Shown: positions 34,001 through 44,799 of the stretch, piece after piece
Position numbering within the stretch: the first letter of the stretch is position 1
Layout of the letters: every line of letters starts with the position of its first letter
From: Platerodrilus igneus
Taxonomy: Eukaryota > Arthropoda > Insecta > Coleoptera > Lycidae
Reading direction: 5' to 3'
Assembly (NCBI GenBank): GCA_036346225.1
Contig: JARFIW010001109.1
Coordinates: 1,100,501-1,164,500 of the forward strand
DNA: 64,000 bases
Made by a program: the position numbers and the translations under genes
The notes under the pieces: generated by a model
Databases searched by the model: none
The model's input: only the letters and a program-made list of their open reading frames with translations
What the model was told of the DNA's origin: nothing

Positions 34001-34525
34001 GCGGATGTAATGGAAAATCAATACCGAGTCCGCCGTTCTCAGTTGACATGTACCTAAATAGTTATGTGTTATGCGAGTTTTGTTTGCAAAATTGAAGAAG
34101 TAAAAGCGGGCGATGCATTTACCTTCTTTGCAGAATTTATCAATTTTTTGAAACTATACTGCGATAAAAGAATGCGTTTGCTTCTACAAGAGGGAACCAA
34201 TAACAATTGCAGCAGCAAAGTGTAAAATTTCAACGTTTTTCCAGGCAGATTTGAAATTTTATTAATTAAGAGCTACTTGTATTAAAGGAGGTAAAGAATT
34301 TAACACAAATTCAAAAGGAAAACGAAACTTCAAGTATGTTTAAGATCAATGGAGAACCAAAGTGTATAATAATTGCCTTGGATTAGTTCAGTAGTAGGTT
34401 CAGTAAACTATATTGGATTTTAAGAGATTAGGTGGTGCAGAAGGGTTCAGCAGTTCGATGTACTGTGCGGAGGTCTAGCGTACTATTTTGATGTTTTAAT
34501 AGGAATGCGCAGTATAGGACATAGT
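31026..34525. other. AT-rich non-coding region
   Basis: No firm gene was found. A SINE tail lies at 33910-33962. A short coding-looking stretch (32703-32900, plus) is recorded only as a finding. The remainder shows no recognisable motif. Confidence 0.45.
33910..33962 (+). repeat. SINE 3' tail fragment
   Basis: It contains GGCCAATGTAGTACCTTCGG then GTGAAGCATTGTAAAAT, matching the tail of the SINE at 58152-58446. Confidence 0.65.
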
Positions 34526-34529
34526 TTAT

Positions 34530-35010
34530 AAGAATGCACCAGGGTAAAAAAAAGCGGAGCAGAGTTCCGAAAATGGAAAAGCAAAAGGGAAAAGAAAACG
34601 AAGAAAATTCCAAAAGTAGAAAATGTTTTCCACAATTATACTATCCAGTTCACATCTGTACGGGCAAGTCAAGAAAAAGTTGAAAGAGACATAGGTTCGT
34701 TTCAATAACCCAGCCGCTACAGAGGATGCTACTGCAGGTCGTGTTTGTTTTGGTACCAGTAAGAGTATTCCTGCTAAAGATGATGTACTTGTAGAGAACA
34801 AAATGTAAGTGTTAGGACTAATGATATTGTTCAATATGCTATACGCAGAATGTCAAATAAGGAAACAACTATGCATATATTCTTTTGCAAGCCGTGTCAA
34901 CCAAACGAACCGTTCTAAAACGATCCTGTAGTTCTAACCGAACAAGAACGACACAGATTCTATCGTTGGCGTCTGAAATTTACGAAAATGACAAGAACTC
35001 ACTAGTAATA
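34530..35010 (+). pseudogene. hAT (ZMYM1-like) N-terminal remnant, tentative
   Basis: A basic stretch KKKSGAEFRKWKSKREKKTK runs open through VENVFHNYTIQ and SQEKVERDI to about 34710, resembling the N-terminus of ZMYM1-like hAT proteins. After shifts, VRTNDIVQYAIRRMSNK, CKPCQPNEPF and VVLTEQERHRFYRWRLKF follow to 35010, plausibly the segment before the TTF-type zinc finger. There is one stop within the last part. The family call is an inference from general resemblance. Confidence 0.4.
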
Positions 35011-35457
35011 GTCACAGTAGTCTAAACAAACCCGTCCTTGCAATTTTACCCTAAAAGCAGAACGTAGTTCTTGGGTCAAATTATTATAGCATTAAAAATC
35101 AAGGCACCGCTGGTAGGTTAATTCTTTAGATCATAGTAATTCGCTGTTATTAAATCTGATCGGATTTTGGGTTATAGTTGAAACGTAATTTCAGCTGCAA
35201 GAAAGGAAAGTGGGGAATCTAGGAGATTAGTTATTTAGGACCAACATGTTTTCAAAAATATATTGATCAGACTAAGAGAAATGTAACAACTAGAAATTAA
35301 GAGCATATTGTTAATTTAAATTTGGTAAACTTTAAAGATCTCGGGTCATCAGTCATATTTTTGAAACCAGTCACCCCGTTATAGTGGAAAATATTGCTAT
35401 AAATCAATTGTTTTTTAGGTATATAGGAAATATGGTCAAAAGGTCGAATACCTAGTC

Positions 35458-35912
35458 CTTAATTAAAACAATTTCCTGCTTCGTTATTTTAATTTAAAAA
35501 CGCATTCAGCCGCAATCATTTAATTTACATTTCAATAAATTCAAACCACGTATATACGCAACTAACTATACGCATTTTTATTAAATCTACCAGAACGGGT
35601 TGTCTATATCTTATCTCTTACCTATACAATGCCACAAACTGTTTGTTCCAATTTTTAACACTATCTCATTCCAGGAAAACCCATTTCACTCCTCGACGGA
35701 CCTCATTCGTCAAGTTTTCGTGTAAGATAAGGGGCTAGAGTATCAACAGATGGACAGATGAGAATATAGACAACTCGTTCTCGTGGATTTAATAAAAAAC
35801 GCGTATAGTTGGTTGCGTATCTACACGGTCTGAATTTATAGAAATGTAAATGCAATGATTGGGACTGAATGCTTTTTTAAAATAAAATAACGAGGCACAA
35901 AGTTGTTTTAAT
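35458..35912. mobile_element. 455-bp hairpin (fold-back/MITE-like) element
   Basis: Arms at 35458-35625 and 35752-35912 are inverted copies of about 160 bp, separated by about 125 bp. Matching pieces include TTGTCTATAT, ACTATACGC, AATTTACATTTC/TTACATTTCTATAAATTC, GCATTCAG and CGTTATTTTA. It has no coding capacity. The arm ends AATTAAAAC...GTTTTAATT are symmetrical. Confidence 0.75.
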
Positions 35913-37150
35913 TATGAAATAGAATGTAACAGAACGATTGTTAATGATAAATAGAAATGTGTTTAATAGTAATTTTTAAAATAGTGATCGTTCGTGTTCA
36001 AATGTAAATTCTATATTTGAAAATAAATTATTAAGGACATCTAAAGGACTAGACAATCATCTATCAGTAAAGTAAGCCAATACACACACCGTTATAAAAT
36101 GTTGTACAAGACTGGATTTAAAAAATTAGCAATTTTTAAATCATATTGTTCATTATTTAAGTTTTTCTGGTGATAAAGAACTAATTGGTAACTGGCATTT
36201 ATAATACATCTAAATGTTTTAATTTTAACAATAAAATTTAAAGAGCAAAGTGGGCAATCCAGTTGTCAGTTATTAGTCAAGAAATTTCTGAATGATTTCA
36301 AAATCGTAACTAAAAATTTGATTGTTGATAAAGATGTTAATTGGAAAAAGAATGTTGATACTGTATTATAATGTTATACATGCAGTGCTATACAATTATC
36401 CAACGATTTCGATTACCTATTTGCATCTAAATCTAGAGTATTTTATTCAGCATGAACAACGGAAATATCAATAAGTTTATTTTCAATCCATCAATAACTA
36501 TCACGCATACACATTCGCGCACATATACGCGTACACGCACACACGCGTACACGCACGCACATGCATACACTCGCACACACGCACGTGCACGCACGCACAT
36601 GCATGCACTCGCACGCACACGCACATATATACATATGCATACATGCAAACACACACACTCCAGAATAAATAAGCTTTTGAAAAATTTAATAGGATGAGTA
36701 CAACAAAAACCAAAGTTGTCAATGGCTGGAATATACAAACTAAACTGGTGAAATTGGAATAAATATTACATAAAGAAGCAAACCACGAACAGCACTTTGA
36801 CAAAATAAACTCAAACTAGAAGAAATCAGGTTTTAAAAATGAAGAGCACCTAATGATAGAATATCACAACTTTGAAGTACTTTAGCAGAAAAATTTTTAC
36901 AAATTGACTTTAGCTCCAGAAATAAGTAATTTACTCCGTGGGGCAGTTTATTGAACAGCTAATTAAATTACATTAATCGTCTTTTACTTATCACATAGTC
37001 ACGAATTTTTACATATTCGATTAGTTCTAAATCCTGCAATCTTTAAAAATAATATAATAAATACACCAAATAGTCTAGCATGAATCAAAAGAGATATAGC
37101 TGTTAAACTAACAATTTATTGATCGACAACTACGAGAGTGCATTTAAAGA
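35913..37150. other. Non-coding region with CA-rich simple repeat
   Basis: Apart from the simple repeat at 36493-36660 nothing is recognised. Long open frames overlapping the repeat are repeat artefacts. Confidence 0.5.
36493..36660. repeat. ACACGC-type simple repeat
   Basis: About 170 bp are composed of ACAC/GCAC units with interspersed ACGC, CATGCATAC and ATATAC, an impure purine-pyrimidine alternating tract. Confidence 0.92.
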
Positions 37151-37159
37151 ACTCATATA

Positions 37160-38260
37160 AACCATAAAAGAGCACTACTCTTCAACTGTGTACTGGAGAA
37201 GATAATGAGAGAGTGGAGGAAAAGAATAGAAGAAGAAGGTAATCCTAAAACAAAAATAGGAAGAAGGAAAGATAATCTGGAAATTGACTGTCTGGCTTTT
37301 GCAGACGATATGGCAATACTAGCGGAAAACGTAGAAGATGCAAAAAAACAAATTGATATACTGAAAGAGACAGCAGAAAAGGCCGGACTACAAATATCAT
37401 ATAGAAAGACAGAATACATGACTAATAGAAAAGATATACCACAACAGTTCACAACAAAATATGGGAAAATTAAGGGTGTAAACAAGTTTAAATTCATGGG
37501 AGAAGTCGTTCAATCAAACGCCCTTGACAAAGAAGTCATCCTAACAAGAGCAAGAAAAATAAAACTAGCATTCCACTTGACAAAAAAATATATACAATAA
37601 GAAGTCCATATCCACCAATGCAAAGATAAGGCACTATAATACATTTATCAAACCAGAGGACCTCTATGCCTTATACTGAACACAGTCAGACAGCTAGACG
37701 CGGTAGAAAAAAGAGAAAGAAAAATTTTACGGAAAATCCTGGGATCAAAATGTGAAGAAGGAAAATAGAAACTGAGAAGCAATAAGGAGAATTATTCAAA
37801 AACAGAGAAAATAACAGACACAATGAGAAAAAGGCGATTGATATTTTACGGTCACATTAAAAGAATGAATGATGAAAGATTATCAAAGACACTATTTACT
37901 TCGACAGGAATTCTAAGACACAGATGACATGGATCAAGGAAATCAGAAAACACATGGAAGAAATGAAAACAGATAGAAAAGAGGTAGAACAAAGAGAAAA
38001 ACTCGAAGTAAAAGTAAGAAGAATCATAGGTTTCCAAAAAGAGAAAAAAAAGAAGACTGGAGCAAAATGGGCAGAAGAAAGAAAGAAACAACACGGAAAA
38101 AATGAAAGAATACTGGAAGAGAAAAAAGAGGGGAGAAAGATAATCATCATAAGTTATTTCACGTGGTCCATTGTTGGCCGAAATCGAAAGAAGAAGAAAA
38201 GAGCAAAGAATCTATAAACCCTAGAAATAGCCTGGTAGTTTTTGGAAGTTTTTAGTTAGT
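37160..38260 (+). pseudogene. Non-LTR retrotransposon RT, C-terminal part
   Basis: The plus-strand frame 37205-37600 reads IDCLAFADDMAILAENVEDA (active site FADD), LQISYRKTEYMTN, KIKGVNKFKFMGEVVQSN and RARKIKLAFHLTKK. After stops it continues with LDAVEKRERKILRKILGSK, RKRRLIFYGHIKRMNDERL and a Lys/Glu-rich tail (KTGAKWAEERKKQ) up to 38217. This is the last part of RT and the tail of a LINE from a family different from the RTE copies here. The 5' part is absent. The frame before 37205 reads LLFNCVLEKIMREW, so the Met at 37205 is not a real start. Confidence 0.8.
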
Positions 38261-38891
38261 TACATATAGAAATGCACGACCCGGCAGAGTTTTCAATTTT
38301 AGTCAAAGTATGAATTCGCAAGTACTATGAAATAAATTATTAAAATAAATGTTTAATGTGCGTTTAAGTGCTTGTGTAGATAATTTACGTAGTCGAAGTT
38401 CATAATAGATATAATGTAATCGTCGTGATAAGAAGGAATTTAGTGTTACTAAACATTGCAGTAATTATCATCAGTGATATCTGTAGCCGTGTCTCAGTAC
38501 AGTAAGTTTTCTGTATTTGTGATTAGTCATAGTTATATTGAACCCAATAACGAACGTTAAAAAGAAACTCGTTACAATATTATTAGCTAAGCTTAAATGT
38601 TATCAGCTGATTAGTTTAAATCAAAATTTGTGTGACAAGGCAATTGTTAATTAAAATAAAAAATGTTTAAAGTTTAATTTGTTATAGGTACTTCCCATAA
38701 AGTAATTAGGGCCTAAACTATGTATTAAACTGAATTAACCCATCACGCTATGTAATATTCTATGGATTATTTAAAAATATGGATTCCATGACCTATCAAA
38801 ATACTTTTCGTGTTTTAAGGTGATTACAGTTCTAGGCGTGGCAAATGATCTTTTGGGAAACTCTCCCCAACAGTAATACCAAGACTTGAAC
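38261..38891. other. Non-coding, downstream of otopetrin
   Basis: No gene was seen. It probably includes the 3' UTR of the otopetrin transcript (minus strand). A poly(A) signal could not be assigned with confidence. Confidence 0.45.
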
Positions 38892-40043
38892 TTACATATA
38901 CGCAGGTTTTATTTTATATGCTCGCTTCCAAATTTCACACAAGCAGACCGTAGAATGAAAGCGATAAAAAATAGCTAACGGCATGGAAACGTGAGTAATA
39001 ATAGTCCAAGCCCATAAACCGTAAAAATGTAATTGAATGGGGTGCGAATCTGCCCTGGATTTCTCAAGTGTATTAATTAACCACATCGCAAGATTGGTAA
39101 CAAGCAAAAAAGTTACTATTTCTCGCCCAGGTTTTCTTCTAATTTGTTCAGGAGTCACACAAGAGCGTCGCGACGCATCTAGTATAAAAATGGTTTGAAA
39201 CGTTGTTTGGAAAAGAGATGCTAGTGCAGTTATTAACACCAGCATAGTGTTTTTCTCTATGGTAAATTGTCCGCCTATCATAGTAAACATACTGTAAATA
39301 TACATTCCCGTTTGAGCTCCAATTAAAAGGATATTATCTAGTTGTATATTTCTAGTTCCGTCGAATTTTAACTGACGAACTTGCCACATCCCTATGATAG
39401 TCGCAAGCGTTGTCATGCCATAAAGCGCCAGCTCGCAAATATTGACCTCTATTACTGCCAAGCCAGCAAATTCAGACCGCGATATCAGCACGAAAAATAA
39501 TATGAGCGAAATTATTGTAAGGACAAGGCATAAAATGCCCAGAAACAACCCTTTATGAGCCCTAGCACAATCTACAGAATAATGATGAGGACCCTTTCGG
39601 TAAGCAAATTCTGATTTTAACTTTCCGAGAGCGGATGCATTTGTAGGAGGTAATTTGCATATACTCTTCCACATTACATATAAAATTGCTGCGCAGATCA
39701 AGCTATATTCTATAGTACAAGGAAAGAGAAATGGAGAAGCATCTTGTACAAGCGTACCCAACACATTAGTGCGCCTGCACTCATAGATACGATGTGGACC
39801 CTTAAGACCTCTTGCGACAATATGATGTTCATGTGCTTCCGGTGATTGATCGGTGCTCAGGATGATGTTTTTGTAAGGCATGCGATGTGAAATTCGCAAA
39901 GAATTATTTTCTGGGTTGTAAAACGTCAAAATTTCGTGTTTAGTTTCTTGTACTAATACGTTGAGCCAAACTGACAGATTTGTACCGATCATGTGCATCA
40001 AGCCAAACCTTGCTGCTAATTTATGTTTGTATACTTTCATTTG
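38892..40043 (-). CDS. Otopetrin, last coding exon
   Basis: Otopetrins are multi-pass proton channels of the plasma membrane. This exon encodes about 383 residues and ends KIKPAYM then TAA. It starts QMKVYKHKLAARFGLMHMIG right after a polypyrimidine-rich acceptor (AG at 40044-40045 read on plus as CT). Hydrophobic segments lie near residues 12-30, 103-124, 164-187, 195-219, 236-256, 266-287, 307-324 and 338-360. The N-terminal text (RFGLMHMIGTNLSVWLNVLV) is characteristic of the family and joins the upstream exon in phase. No stop or frameshift is present, unlike nearly every other ORF here, which supports a functional host gene. Confidence 0.92.
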   Translation of the reverse strand, partial: QMKVYKHKLAARFGLMHMIGTNLSVWLNVLVQETKHEILTFYNPENNSLRISHRMPYKNIILSTDQSPEAHEHHIVARGLKGPHRIYECRRTNVLGTLVQDASPFLFPCTIEYSLICAAILYVMWKSICKLPPTNASALGKLKSEFAYRKGPHHYSVDCARAHKGLFLGILCLVLTIISLILFFVLISRSEFAGLAVIEVNICELALYGMTTLATIIGMWQVRQLKFDGTRNIQLDNILLIGAQTGMYIYSMFTMIGGQFTIEKNTMLVLITALASLFQTTFQTIFILDASRRSCVTPEQIRRKPGREIVTFLLVTNLAMWLINTLEKSRADSHPIQLHFYGLWAWTIITHVSMPLAIFYRFHSTVCLCEIWKRAYKIKPAYM

Positions 40044-40630
40044 CTAAAAAAAAATATTACTATTAGGTATTTATTATTAAACATAAACAAAATAGCATGT
40101 GAATTTCATATATAGCAACGAAGGTTTTTCACTGCATTAACGACTCTGCAGCAGTGTTATGTATACATATTTATTGGTAGTTTTAATCATAAGAACCTGG
40201 AGGGAGTATCCATGCATACTAAAAAAATAGTAGATTAAATTGACAGCTGATAAGGAACCAGCAGCAATTTCAGAGATCAGTGTTATTAACAGATATTTAC
40301 TAGCGTTCAATAAATACAAATACTACTACCTGTACTTAATTTGCAAATTACATATTTAACAATAGCGGCGAAGGAAAGATAGTTAACTGACAAGAATTGG
40401 TAGTATTGAGACATTCGATACGCGTTCGCGTTGCGCTAGATAAAACCCAGATGAAAAAAGAAGGAAATTAATGTTAAACGGATAGAATAAATATGGATGT
40501 ATCCTTTATATTATGAGTTCACGAATAGTAGTGTTCATTAAGCACGATCATATCAATAATTTTTAGTTCTATAAAGGAAATTTAATCAATAAACTTAAAC
40601 CACAAACCATATCATCCTATACATACACAG

Positions 40631-40676
<46 letters not shown>

Positions 40677-41536
40677 CTGTGGATCGTGGGGTCAGTCTCT
40701 GGATCTCCCTAAAACCTATTCAAATTCTAACGTTCGGCTGTCATAAGATTGCTGTGATCGGACTTATGAGTTTGACATCACCGTGTCAACGCTGATTTTC
40801 AGAAAAACAATAAAAAAATTTATAAAAATATTCTTACCCGTTTATTCTGCTGCAGCAATCTTCAGCAACTTCCCTGGCTAGCTCAGCTGTGTCTCTTCTC
40901 GGATACCTAAATTTACAATCATTCTTCCTTTCCACTCACACATCATTCAATGAAATCACCAAATAATACAACAATCATACAATCTTTATTACCGCTATTT
41001 ACAAACAATTATTCACAGATACATACAGTTTGGTACACTAATTACAACTCAATAAGTGCTATTTTTGTAAAGTCCTTGTTTTAAAATTTTAATTTCAAAC
41101 ACATTTAATACAATCGGAGTAAATGGGCCCCAAATAATACCCTATATTTATTTTACACTGGAGTATGGTGAGCTCATAATAACCCAGTTTATTAATGTAT
41201 GCCTTTTACCTTGCATAAAATTACTACAAAACAAATAAACCCATGTTCCCTTAACAAGCCAATTTAAATTCGTAATGAAATTTAGTAAGCTTTACATACA
41301 TCTTTTTTTCAATATTTAAAATTCTGGAAGGCGTGCAGTGCGTTAGATATTATACAGTATATCTGCTTATGCAAACTGTAAAGACTGAAAGTTACGATAA
41401 AGCAAACTACACCAAATTTAACAAATTGTTAAATAATGGTAATGATGAATATCTATGCAATTGGTTCTTATAAAATTCACACGCTATTTGTATTTATTAT
41501 TGATTTAATTTATAGTAAAAATAAATTGAATATTAC
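40044..41536 (-). other. Otopetrin intron (1493 bp)
   Basis: It is bounded by donor GTAATA (minus, 41531-41536) and acceptor AG (40044-40045). It contains an (AT)n run at 40632-40674. A segment at about 40680-41030, read on the minus strand, has an LTR-like AATAAAG and a donor-like GTAAGAAT; it may be a solo LTR or other repeat but was not identified. Confidence 0.8.
40632..40674. repeat. (AT)n microsatellite
   Basis: This is an uninterrupted AT run of about 43 bp inside the otopetrin intron. Confidence 0.95.
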
Positions 41537-41697
41537 CTCGTTGTTTAGAAAAATAAAATACATTTGTATAAAAATAAAGGCCATTCTTGCTGCAGGGGTT
41601 AAGGCTATAAGCACATTGTGACATTTGGTGTTAGTTTCTAATTCGAAGTATTGTCCAAATTCTAACCCTGAATAGATCATACTGCCAATGCCAAAAG
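41537..41697 (-). CDS. Otopetrin, internal coding exon
   Basis: The 161-bp exon (phase 1 entry, phase 0 exit) encodes FGIGSMIYSGLEFGQYFEL, then PAARMAFIFIQMYFIFLNNE, matching the conserved otopetrin block around transmembrane segments 5-6. It is preceded by acceptor CTACAG and followed by donor GTAATA. The codon split GxxCT = Ala joins exactly with the exon at 41747-41935. An apparent Met-started ORF from 41857 is a read-through of the 49-bp intron and is not the true product. Confidence 0.9.
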
Positions 41698-41746
41698 CTG
41701 TAGGGTAAAAGTATAATAGATAAATGAAATCGTTTCGATCACTTAC

Positions 41747-41935
41747 CAACAGCTCCCATTCGTAAATAAAAACTCCCATAATGATACTGCTTTGGTATTG
41801 AAGGTGGTAGAGAACTCCGTCTTGTAGAGTGGTAAATTTGGGAGCTTGCAGTCTCAACTGTCGTTTCTACAGATTCCCGATCAGATTCTTCACCAGAGTC
41901 CGATATACTATCTTCCTTTTCTGGTTTATTCGACT
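41747..41935 (-). CDS. Otopetrin, upstream coding exon
   Basis: After a polypyrimidine-rich acceptor (TTTTAG; the start may be 41933 or 41935) the exon encodes an acidic Ser/Glu-rich linker (KPEKEDSISDSGEESDRESV), then YHSTRRSSLPPSIPK and YHYGSFYLRMGAV. It ends with donor GTAAGT (41741-41746). The last motif is the conserved lead into the GxGSMIYSGLE block, so the exon is placed with confidence. The intron to the next exon is only 49 bp (41698-41746). Exons for the first transmembrane segments were not found upstream and may lie beyond the window or beyond the inserted transposons. Confidence 0.85.
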
Positions 41936-42334
41936 CTAAAATTATAAAAAAATTTCTTCGTTAAGCAAGAGATATGTTTACATTTAAAAGGACTCGACGT
42001 GATTAACGTATTTTCTTTGGTATAATAAAATATTGTTAATATTGCAAACAATGTGCAGGAATTGATCAAGTAATTTAGTCAGTGAGCGGTATACAGAATT
42101 AGACAGTAAATTATCTGGAGTATGGGAAAATTTTCAAAAAAGCTCAAAGTTAAAAATAGGTACATTAACAACAACAGTAAATAAGCTACAGGCGTACGAG
42201 ATAAAAACGTTTTTTACATGTATTTACCCATAAGAAATCCTAAGGTCTAAAAAACATATTTTTAGATATAACAATAACTGATCTACAAAGACATGTAGTC
42301 TGACACGTCGGCTAATTAAGGTCTTCGCATAATC

Positions 42335-43176
42335 TTCCACCCCTGAAAGTCAAAATAGGTAAACTAGAGAACTTGAAAATTGAAATGGATAGGTTAGCGT
42401 TAGACATAGTAGGGATTAGCAAAGTTCGGTCGCCAGGGGTGGGTATTTTTGGAGTGAAGTCTTTAAGGTAATTCATACAGGATCAGAGGAAGAAAATGGG
42501 CGTGGCGATAATTATGCAAAAAAAGATAAGACACTGTGTAGAAAACTACTTTCAAAAGAATCAAAGAGTACTCATGGTCAGATTAGAATCTAAACCTATA
42601 AATACAGTAATAATACTAGTATACATGCCCACCTCTAGCTACAGTGCGGAAAAGGTAGAAACGATCTATAAAGCTATCGAAGACATACTAAAAATGCGTA
42701 AAAAAATATGAAAATTTAATAATTACGGGGAGTTTTAATGCAGTGTTAGGTGAGGGTAGGGATGGAGCGGTAGTAGGCTTATTTGGTTTAGCACGAGAAA
42801 CGACAGGGAAAGTAGGCTTGTAGAATTTTGCGACAAAAACAATTTAACCATCACAAACACATATTTCAACATCACGCTAGAAAATGGGAAATTATTTGCA
42901 CATGCAGGAACAATGGATAGATGAAAAGTGCAAAGAAGTACAAGGTAGGGTGGAAATAGGAAAGACAGATGAAGCGTATAAACTAATTAGAATGAATTTT
43001 AGGGATATAAAACCCTATAGCAAAAATATAAGGGGTACTGAAGGAGGCGTCATTATAGAAAATGTTGAGAAAGTGGTTAGATGGCAAGAATATATAGGAA
43101 ACTTATATGCAGGATAGAAACTATCAGCACTAGAACAGGAATCAGACATTGAAAAGGATTACTTGGGACATCCTAT
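42335..43176 (+). mobile_element. RTE LINE copy B, endonuclease part
   Basis: The text reads LKIEMDRLALDIVGISKVR, then the frame 42496-42711 (IRHCVENYFQKNQRVLMVRL, ILVYMPTSSYSAEKVETIYK), and the frame 42884-43117 (KTDEAYKLIRMNFRDIKPYS, then YIGNLYAG). It is homologous to copy A. About 450 bp between the endonuclease and linker are missing relative to copy A (junction near 42880). It is interrupted at 43187 by a short transposon. Confidence 0.82.
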
Positions 43177-43186
43177 ACTTAGAGAT

Positions 43187-44133
43187 AAAATTAGAATAAT
43201 TAATACCCCTTTACCACAAAAAATATTATTAAAAAACTAAATACGTATTTCGATCACTATGTGGTTATCATCAGTAGTAAACTTAAAAACAAAACACATT
43301 GAAAATTGAAAGTTGTTCAGGAAGCCCTTCTGAGAATATTCTCCTCATCATGTAGGCTGAAGTGATCCTTCCCAACAAACAATTTACTAAAATTTGTTTT
43401 GAACACCTGAGGATATTCTACTCACCAAGCAGGCTGATGATATCTACAAAATAAAGTTAATTGTTGCCTTAATAAACAAAACCACTTAATTTATACTTAA
43501 ATTAAAACTGTTTTAGCGGAACCAAAGTTAATCATGCTTTCCCATTGATTGTAAAGCAATCCAATTGACGATATTTGGACCCTTGTCAGTATTTAAGAGG
43601 AGTCCTTTGTGTTTAACTATTTTGATTGATTTATACGCATTTAGGGTGGAATACGTTGGCACCGCCTTCAACAGTCTGACATCCTTTGGTTTGAAACTGT
43701 CAATTTTAATTTTATTGTGGGACAAATTAAGTTTTGGGCATTTCTTCAAAACAGACTCTGTTGTTTTTACCATTTTATTTAATGAATCTCCCAACCAATG
43801 GGAGCGCATGGTTAACTTTGGGGTCCGCTAAGATAGTTTCAATTTTAGTTTATTTTGTAGTGATCACCAGGCTACTTGGTGAGGAGAATATCCTCAGATG
43901 TTCAAAACAAATTTTAGTAAACTGTTTGTTGAGAAGGGTCACTTAAACCTACGTGGTGAGGAAAATATCCTCAGAAGGGTTTCCTGAACAACTTTTAATT
44001 TTTAATGCGTTTTATTTTTTAAGTTTACTACTGTGGTCGAAACACGTATTTAGTTTTTTAACCATATTTTTTGTGGTAAAGTGGTAGTAATTATTTTAAT
44101 TTGTATAGTGCCACAGTGCTCTAATTTATTATT
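43187..44133. mobile_element. 947-bp element with ~270-bp inverted repeats
   Basis: The left arm 43190-43470 and right arm 43835-44110 are inverted copies (TACCACAAAAAATAT/ATATTTTTTGTGGTA, GAGGATATTCT/GAGGAGAATATCCTC, AAATTTGTTTTGAACA). It is inserted in the LINE linker, which continues on each side. A near-perfect 10-bp duplication (ACTTAGAGAT at 43177-43186, ACTTATAGAT at 44134-44143) flanks it. A 93-codon minus-strand frame lies in the centre (43809-43528); I do not recognise it. The family is uncertain; a MULE-like origin would fit the 9-10 bp duplication and long inverted ends. Confidence 0.75.
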
Positions 44134-44572
44134 ACTTATAGATGAGTTTCAAGTAGCATTAAAGGGACTGAAAAATGGTAAGGCTCCGGGTACAGATAAG
44201 GTGCAAGCAAAAAATATAAAACCCGCTGGACAAGCAGTAATGTCTTTTCCAACTTGTAAGCTATATGTATGACACAGGCGAGATACCCAAAGATTTCAAA
44301 GGTAACATCATAGTCACTATCCAAAAAAAAGGAAGGCGCGGTTGACGTGAAAATTTTCGAACAATCAGCTTGATAGCACACATGTCAAAAATATAAACTA
44401 AAATTGTACAAAGACGGATGGAAAAACGGGCTGAAGAGATACTAGGAGAAGATCAATTTAGGTTTAGGCGAAACAGGGGAACTCAGGAGGCTATTTTAGC
44501 TCTGAGGGTGATAATGGAGAAGGCACTAGAAAAATCTTATAAAAAGAGCAAACAGCGGTAGGGAAGTAAATA
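44134..44572 (+). mobile_element. RTE LINE copy B, RT start
   Basis: It reads FQVALKGLKNGKAPGTDKVQ, then GEIPKDFKGNIIVTIQKKG and EEILGEDQFRF then TQEAILALRVIMEKALEKS, the beginning of RT. A deletion removes the first catalytic region, and coding resumes shortly before the Polinton-like insertion at 44573. The last six bases TAAATA are repeated at 57037-57042. Confidence 0.82.
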
Positions 44573-44799
44573 AGTAGAGGAAAATCAGGCAACCCACCGC
44601 CACATTTCCACCAGCATCCACATTTCCACACACATCTGGACCAAATTTACATGTAAATTCGCACTATAAAGTCTTATTTTTAAGAATCTCCACCTGCTCT
44701 CCTGTGGAGATGAATCTCCTCCTTGTGGAATTTTTACCCCAACCATTTTGATTACATCACACCCGCATTCTTTCCACCCGCAGATAAATCTTTCTCCAC

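Noticed and set aside
36433..36803. Three overlapping open frames of 81-101 codons on both strands
   Set aside because: They are produced by the CA/CG simple repeat, which lacks stops in several frames; no protein-like composition.
40680..41030. Additional otopetrin exon or a solo LTR
   Set aside because: A donor-like GTAAGAAT and AATAAAG were seen, but there is no otopetrin sequence and no second LTR copy in the window; left unassigned.
41510..41857. Single-exon 115-residue ORF in otopetrin region
   Set aside because: It reads through the 49-bp intron; the conserved family sequence is restored only after splicing at GTAAGT/CTACAG.
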